64,000 nt of DNA from the NCBI GenBank assembly GCA_009760885.1, contig CM019715.1, forward strand, positions 23,463,642-23,527,641, given 5' to 3'. The notes under the pieces are model-generated. The model did no database searches, had not been told where the DNA came from, and saw only the letters and a program-made list of their open reading frames with translations. A program made the position numbers and the translations under genes. How positions within the stretch are numbered: the stretch's first letter is position 1; each line of letters opens with the position of its first letter. The DNA is from Achatina immaculata. Taxonomy: Eukaryota > Mollusca > Gastropoda > Stylommatophora > Achatinidae. Shown piece by piece: positions 59,166-64,000 of the stretch.

Positions 59166-59514
59166 ATCATGACACCAGGGCCTGTATTTTATGTTAATAT
59201 TCCATTTTCCATTAAAGCACTTAAAGTTAATTGTAAAGTGTAACAAAGTGCTCCTCGGTTTGCAAGCGGTGCTTCAACTGTTTATGGGGGGGGGGGGGTT
59301 GGGGCAGGTTCCCTAGTACAAGTGCGAGGTACATATTTTATAGCTAATTTAACCGGAACCGAGTTAGAAAAGAGAGAGAGAGTCTGAGAGAGAAAGAGAG
59401 AGAGAAGGTAGAGGGAAAGGGGGAAGGTAGTATTCACTTCATCTACTTGACAAATCATCCGAGCAGAAATCCCAGTACACTGGAATATGTTTCATTTTTC
59501 TTAAACTCATCATC
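59166..59514. repeat. Unique sequence with G run and (GA)n
   Basis: A G run near 59287-59297 and a GAGA-rich tract at 59370-59435. No gene. Confidence 0.6.
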
Positions 59515-59695
59515 ACTTCAAGAAAAATAGGTCGACCACGTGAAGCTCTAAAAAGGACATTGTTAAGAGAGGCCAGTTTAGTAAGCATAAAATCCCTTGA
59601 TGAGGTTGAAAAGTTCGCAGAAAACAGGAAAACTTGGCGAACCACCGTGCGAACCCTATGTGACGTTTAACGGCGCGGGAAGGATATAAGATATA
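59515..59695 (+). mobile_element. LINE-C 3' end
   Basis: The plus strand reads a GRPREALKRTLLREASLVSI-like end, SLDEVEKFAENRKTW and RTLCDV followed by a stop and GGCGCGGGAAGGATATAAGA tail. This shows the natural end that is missing at the 14600 fusion. Confidence 0.8.
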
Positions 59696-59789
59696 AGGTA
59701 AGGTCACTCATCTTCTCTGTTACCTTGAAGCTTCTAATCGTTCTTATCTTTCCTAGAGAACAGGGCATTCTCTTTGATCATGGATACTA

Positions 59790-60095
59790 CTATCATCGTT
59801 ATCATAATAATTACTATCATTACCATCATCCTGATTACTATCGTTAATATAATCGTCATTACTATCATTGCTTTCATCATGATTACTGTCATTACTATCC
59901 TCATGATTACTATTATTACTATCATTACTATCTCTATCATTAATATCATCGTGATTACTATTATTACTATCGTGATTACTATCATCATGATTACTATTAT
60001 TACTATTGTGATTATTATCATTACTATCACCATGACTGCTATCATTACTGTCATAATGATTACTGTTATTACTATCATCGTGGCTGCTATTTCTC
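59790..60095. repeat. Degenerate ATTACTATCATCATG repeat
   Basis: Irregular 12-27 bp units of ATTACTATCATTA type. Frames over it are I/T/M-rich and not genes. Confidence 0.88.
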
Positions 60096-60242
60096 TTCAG
60101 AAACTATTGCAAACAAACACACACCATGATACACCATCAACGTCACGATCTTGGCGATCATATTTCTTCTGCGTAGCCTCTTTTTTGACTAGATAAACTT
60201 TTCTCTTTCCTGATAAAGTTATTCAGACTGTCCAGACATCAT

Positions 60243-60620
60243 CATCATCATCATCATCAGGTGCCGTGCCGACTGGCGTTGGCTATTATGCTTCTCCAGA
60301 GTACACGATCCTTCATGCAGGCCATCAGCTCAGTTGGTGATCTCCTATCACACCATCCCGTCAGATTGTCCAGTATCATTTCTCTTGGTCTTCCTCTTGA
60401 TCTTCTTCCTTCTGTTTTTCCTGTTGTTATAATATTTTCAATACCCCTTCTTCTCATTGCATGTCCTATGAAAGTACATTGTCTCTCTCTTAACTTTTTG
60501 ACAAGATTTTTTGTTTCTCCAGCTCCTCTCCTACATTCTTCATTAGTTATTTTTGCTGTCCAGGGGATTCGCAACGTTCTTCTAATAAACCACATTTCTG
60601 CTGTTTTCAACGATTTTTGT
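60243..60620 (-). mobile_element. LINE-B 3' end, copy 2
   Basis: Minus frame 60610-60257 reads AEMWFIRRTLRIPWTAKITN, RQCTFIGHAMRRRGIENI, RSRGRPREMILDNLTGWC and KDRVLWRSIIANASRHGT, followed by a (TGA)n-type tail (60240-60260). It is almost identical to the end of copy 1 at 13.7 kb, so the family was recently active. Confidence 0.88.
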
Positions 60621-61313
60621 GTCCAAACACTTTGTTAAAATTCAAAGAACTTTGATGGTCTATTTAATCTGGGTTAAATTACATTCAATGTTTTTGACTG
60701 TTTTATAACTCTCATTACTAAGTCATGCAGTTTTCTTCGGCCGATTTGGCTAGAAAGCTTTGTTTTTGTTATAATTTTGTTATATTTTTCTTTGTTCTCG
60801 TGAAAAAGATGATATTTTAGTATTTCTGGCTTGTGTGATGTTATAAAACAGCGGAAAAAGCTGATGAAGCTTTGAGTGACGCTGCAATCTTCGGTAAGTT
60901 CAGGTTAACGAACGAATTTACTCCAGTATTTTAACACAGGGAAACATTATATCCGGACTATACGGTTAAAATTGTTTTAACTCTCACTCCTGAATTAATT
61001 TCCGTGCTTTAACAGAATGAATACAAATGAGGAATGTTTGATGCAAAGAAACTGGAAGGAAGTTACTCTATAATTTATAAATTTAGGTTGAATTAGAACT
61101 TTTCATTTTATTAAGACTTTGCCTAAATATCATCTGCACATTGATTCACATAGGTGTGCAAGATCAGCGTTGTTATGAAATGAAAAAGTTAATAGCCGAA
61201 ATGCTGTAAGCCAGCAGAATATTGTATCAATTCTTAACTAAACTCTACCAGAGATTTCTTAGACCAATCTGTTTTCGTTTTCCAGTAATTCCTCATGTAC
61301 TTTTTTCTTTTCT

Positions 61314-61317
<4 letters not shown>
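60621..61317. other. No gene recognised
   Basis: AT-rich unique sequence. Confidence 0.4.
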
Positions 61318-61632
<315 letters not shown>

Positions 61633-62204
61633 GAAACTAAACTTGATGTATTATTAACTATATACTGAAACGCATTTATATGAATTAGTTCTCAGTTCAT
61701 GCATTAAATTTTCATGTGTAAGTTCGGAAAGAGTTAAACACATAATAATTATTGGAATGTAGCTAATGATATATATATATATATATATCAAAACGCCAAA
61801 GGACAGGGTTAGTAGATCTGGCAATACCTATGTGAATCACTGGTCAGGGACATACTTTGACGAAATCTAAATTAGATGAAAAGTAACCCATTTCTAACCC
61901 AACCCACACTTTAAAATTATAGAGTATCTTCCTTCCAGTTAATTTCTACAAGTATCCCTCATCAAAGTGTTTTCTGGCAGCGCACGGAAATTAATTCAGA
62001 AATGAAAAAGGGCCAACTGTACTCGCATGATCGTATGATGACAGGAGTGCAGGTGAATGTATCATCAACTTCTTCAACAGCGCACATCACAGTGAGACGT
62101 GGTCTATGGAAGGCAATGGCTAAAACTCCGCAGTCCTCTTACCGTCTTTGGTACACAAAGCACATGCATGTTCTTGTGACGAGTTAATACAAGAGCCAGT
62201 AGTT
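61633..62204. other. No gene recognised
   Basis: AT-rich, with an (AT)n at 61769-61788. Confidence 0.4.
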
Positions 62205-62380
62205 CAGGTAATAAAAAGAGGTGGACCACGTGAAACTCTAAAGAGGACATTGTTAAGAGAAGGCAGTTTAGTGGGCATCACATCCCTTGATGAAGTTGAA
62301 ATCCTCGCCGAGAACAGGAAAACTTGGCAAACAACTATGTGAGCCCTATGTGATGTTTAATGGCACGGGAAGGATGCTAG
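62205..62380 (+). mobile_element. LINE-C 3' end
   Basis: The plus strand reads KRGGPRETLKRTLLREGSLV (R of GRPR is G), GITSLDEVEILAENRKTW and a stop, then a GGCACGGGAAGGATGCTAGA tail. It parallels the 59.5 kb copy. Confidence 0.8.
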
Positions 62381-62780
62381 ATGTAAGTTCAGGTAAAAAC
62401 TGTATTCTGTTTATTGTTACTTATTAACAACACAATCAAAAGCAAGACATCAAAATATCTAAACACTCCGCTCTTGTTATACAGTTCGCATTAGATAGTT
62501 GATATGGAAATGAGGTGATCTACATTCGCCTAATGACCGCCCCAACTAGCTTATTAGACTCCACCAGTTCACATCCTCTTCACATCCTCACTGAGGATAA
62601 ATGGCAACTATAGGCATACTCGAGACATCAACGAAATGATTGAAAACAGGTTCAACACTGGAAGTTTCTTTGCTGACGTTGAATTCTGCAAATGACAACC
62701 GCCAAACAAAATGGGCCGCCGGCTCTTCTCTCCCTGGCGTTATCCATCCCGGGGCCTTCTCGTAATTTACATATACGATT
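62381..62780. other. Unrecognised; possible RT relic near 62690-62780
   Basis: Out-of-frame pieces resemble the Q-G-S-x-L-x-P-x-L-F ... YIYDLP part of CR1/Jockey-like RTs (plus strand reads VIYIYDLPLP). Too degraded for certainty. Confidence 0.3.
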
Positions 62781-62912
62781 TACCTCTCCCGGAGATGGCT
62801 GCAAGACACCGTGAACGATCTGTGAATGGATGCATCAGCAGCAGAGCATCTTGCTTACAACCGAGAAGCTTACAGGAGAGCTGTTAGGGAGGTAAAGTTC
62901 CGCAAGGGACAT
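62781..62912 (+). mobile_element. LINE-A 3' tip
   Basis: GGAGATGGCTGCAAGACACC through GTTCCGCAAGGGACATGACT matches the last 40 codons of LINE-A. It ends with an ACTGACTGGCTG tail in place of (AATG)n. Confidence 0.82.
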
Positions 62913-62984
62913 GACTGACTGGCTGATTTATCTCTCTCTCTCCATTCTTTCCCTTACATATGATCTTATAACCGCAGATGAAGG

Positions 62985-64000
62985 ACTATTCAAATCACGG
63001 CACCTCTGCTCTAGAGGCCGGCCATGTCCTATACAAACACATACTGGGGCAGACTGCCTAAACCAGCTTAACCCAGGGGTTAAAGACACTGCTGGAAGAT
63101 TCTTCGGCTCCCGCACGTGGAGCGAAACTCCTCCCGGCCAATGGGAAATTGCGACTAGGGTTGCCGGGCTGCGCCGCTGTGAAAAGGTGATGGAAAGGAT
63201 AAAGTGAAGTTTAATCGGCATGTCTCACGGCGAGAACTGCTCATGCCACGGCATCTCTGCTCTAGAGGCCGGCCACGTCCGATATACACCCATACTGGTG
63301 AAATATGCCTAAAGCGGCTTAAGTCAGGGGTTAAATTTGATAATTACTCATGACACTGCCTGCGCTCTAGAGGTCGGTCAAGTCCTAAACAAGCCCATGC
63401 TGCAATAATATGCCTAAACCGGCCGGCTTAACCCAGGGGTGAAACTTACTAGTGGCGAGGATTCGTTCTCGTGGACAAAAGTTCCGTCCTGGTTACAACT
63501 AGGAAGGGTAGCGACCACGACCATAAAACGCTGAAGTCGGAGACACTGGACCAGGGCAGCCTAGATAGGCAAACGCCTCTCACCCGGTGGGGATGTATGC
63601 ATATCCTAATCAAGTCGAGGTTTTCAGGTGAGAAAGTCTAACCCTAGGCTGGATGGGCAATCACCTCTCACCCGGCGGGGATATACTGATATTCAAAAAC
63701 ACGTTGAGGTTTTCCGGTGAGAAAGTCCAACTCTAGACTAAACTGGTGCAACGAAAACCACGGTGTCACGCATTCCCGCTTCTGAGACCCATCGAGAATA
63801 CAGGCTCATGCCCTGCGATAGTCTGAACCTCTTGTGGTCCTCTCGGGGATCTCGTGTAGTTCTTTCGGAGACCACAGGGAGACCATGGTGGAGTAGGCGA
63901 TCATTTCTCTCCACAATTCCCTGTCTTTAGACTTGAATATGAGATCCGCCGGTGACTTTCTTCCTAGCCACACTAACAGCCCGTACAGTAACTTCTTTCT
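62985..64000 (-). repeat. LINE-H-like dispersed repeat with CTCTAGAG boxes, copy 2
   Basis: Reverse complement of the 31.8-33.1 kb block. CTCTGCTCTAGAGGCCGGCC boxes occur near 63005 and 63255, with a third, mutated, near 63370. Module B (GAAGATTCTTCGGCTCC ... AAAGGTGATGGAAAGG) lies at 63090-63205. Further left in element order, minus-strand bases 64000-63805 hold an open frame without ATG that reads SPADLIFKSKDRELWREMIA, similar in pattern to LINE C-terminal ends (D-R-x-x-W-R). This suggests the whole repeat is a LINE 3' region. Confidence 0.65.

Overview
This window looks like metazoan nuclear DNA: AT-rich, gene-poor, with one intron-split receptor exon and no bacterial-style operons. The receptor type, the Penelope-like, RTE/BovB-like and mariner families and the heavy minisatellite load together suggest a mollusc, probably a gastropod. 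That assignment is inference, because no species-diagnostic gene is present. The only host gene I can support is the first coding exon of a rhodopsin-class GPCR on the minus strand (6445-7019). Its 3' end, including the splice donor, has been multiplied into a 49-bp tandem array. No tRNA, rRNA or CRISPR locus was found.

About a third of the window is recognisable transposon sequence by rough tally. From left to right: an LTR-retrotransposon gag fragment running off the left edge (1-520); a 5'-truncated but otherwise well preserved RTE/BovB-like LINE (LINE-A, 1713-4395); a chimera of two other LINEs (LINE-C joined to LINE-B, 13741-15055); a broken mariner (18925-20350); LINE-D tails (24980-25400 and 45215-45665); RNase H-bearing LINE remnants (LINE-E at 12130, 26580 and 28990); a repeat I call LINE-H with CTCTAGAG boxes (31840-33130 and, inverted, 62985-64000); a second LINE-A copy (33575-37145) split by a nested insertion; three Penelope-like GIY-YIG units (35928, 46324, 53954); LINE-F (50466-51450); LINE-G with a 5' inversion (51655-53040); further LINE-A 3' ends (29874, 43228, 55563, 62781); and a second mariner (58268-59165). 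The letter names are local to this annotation.

About another 15 kb (my rough tally) is tandem repeat, in some forty separate arrays with units of 2 to 54 bp. Several arrays are copies of transposon coding ends rather than unrelated DNA: 29381-29810 grows from a LINE-E RNase H end, 49890-50465 from the LINE-F C-terminus, 52785-53028 from the LINE-G C-terminus, 19532-19637 from mariner coding sequence, and 6082-6480 from the GPCR exon. Long reading frames of 190-440 codons at 15.4-16.1, 39.6-40.5, 42.2-42.9 and 56.5-57.9 kb are by-products of such arrays and should not be read as genes.

The most informative structures are the multiplied splice donor, the three Penelope-derived units that all start at the same base, the Penelope insertion into LINE-A flanked by a diverged duplication of about 16 bp, the twin-priming-like LINE-G insertion inside a minisatellite, and the recurrent birth of minisatellites from 3' coding ends of retroelements.
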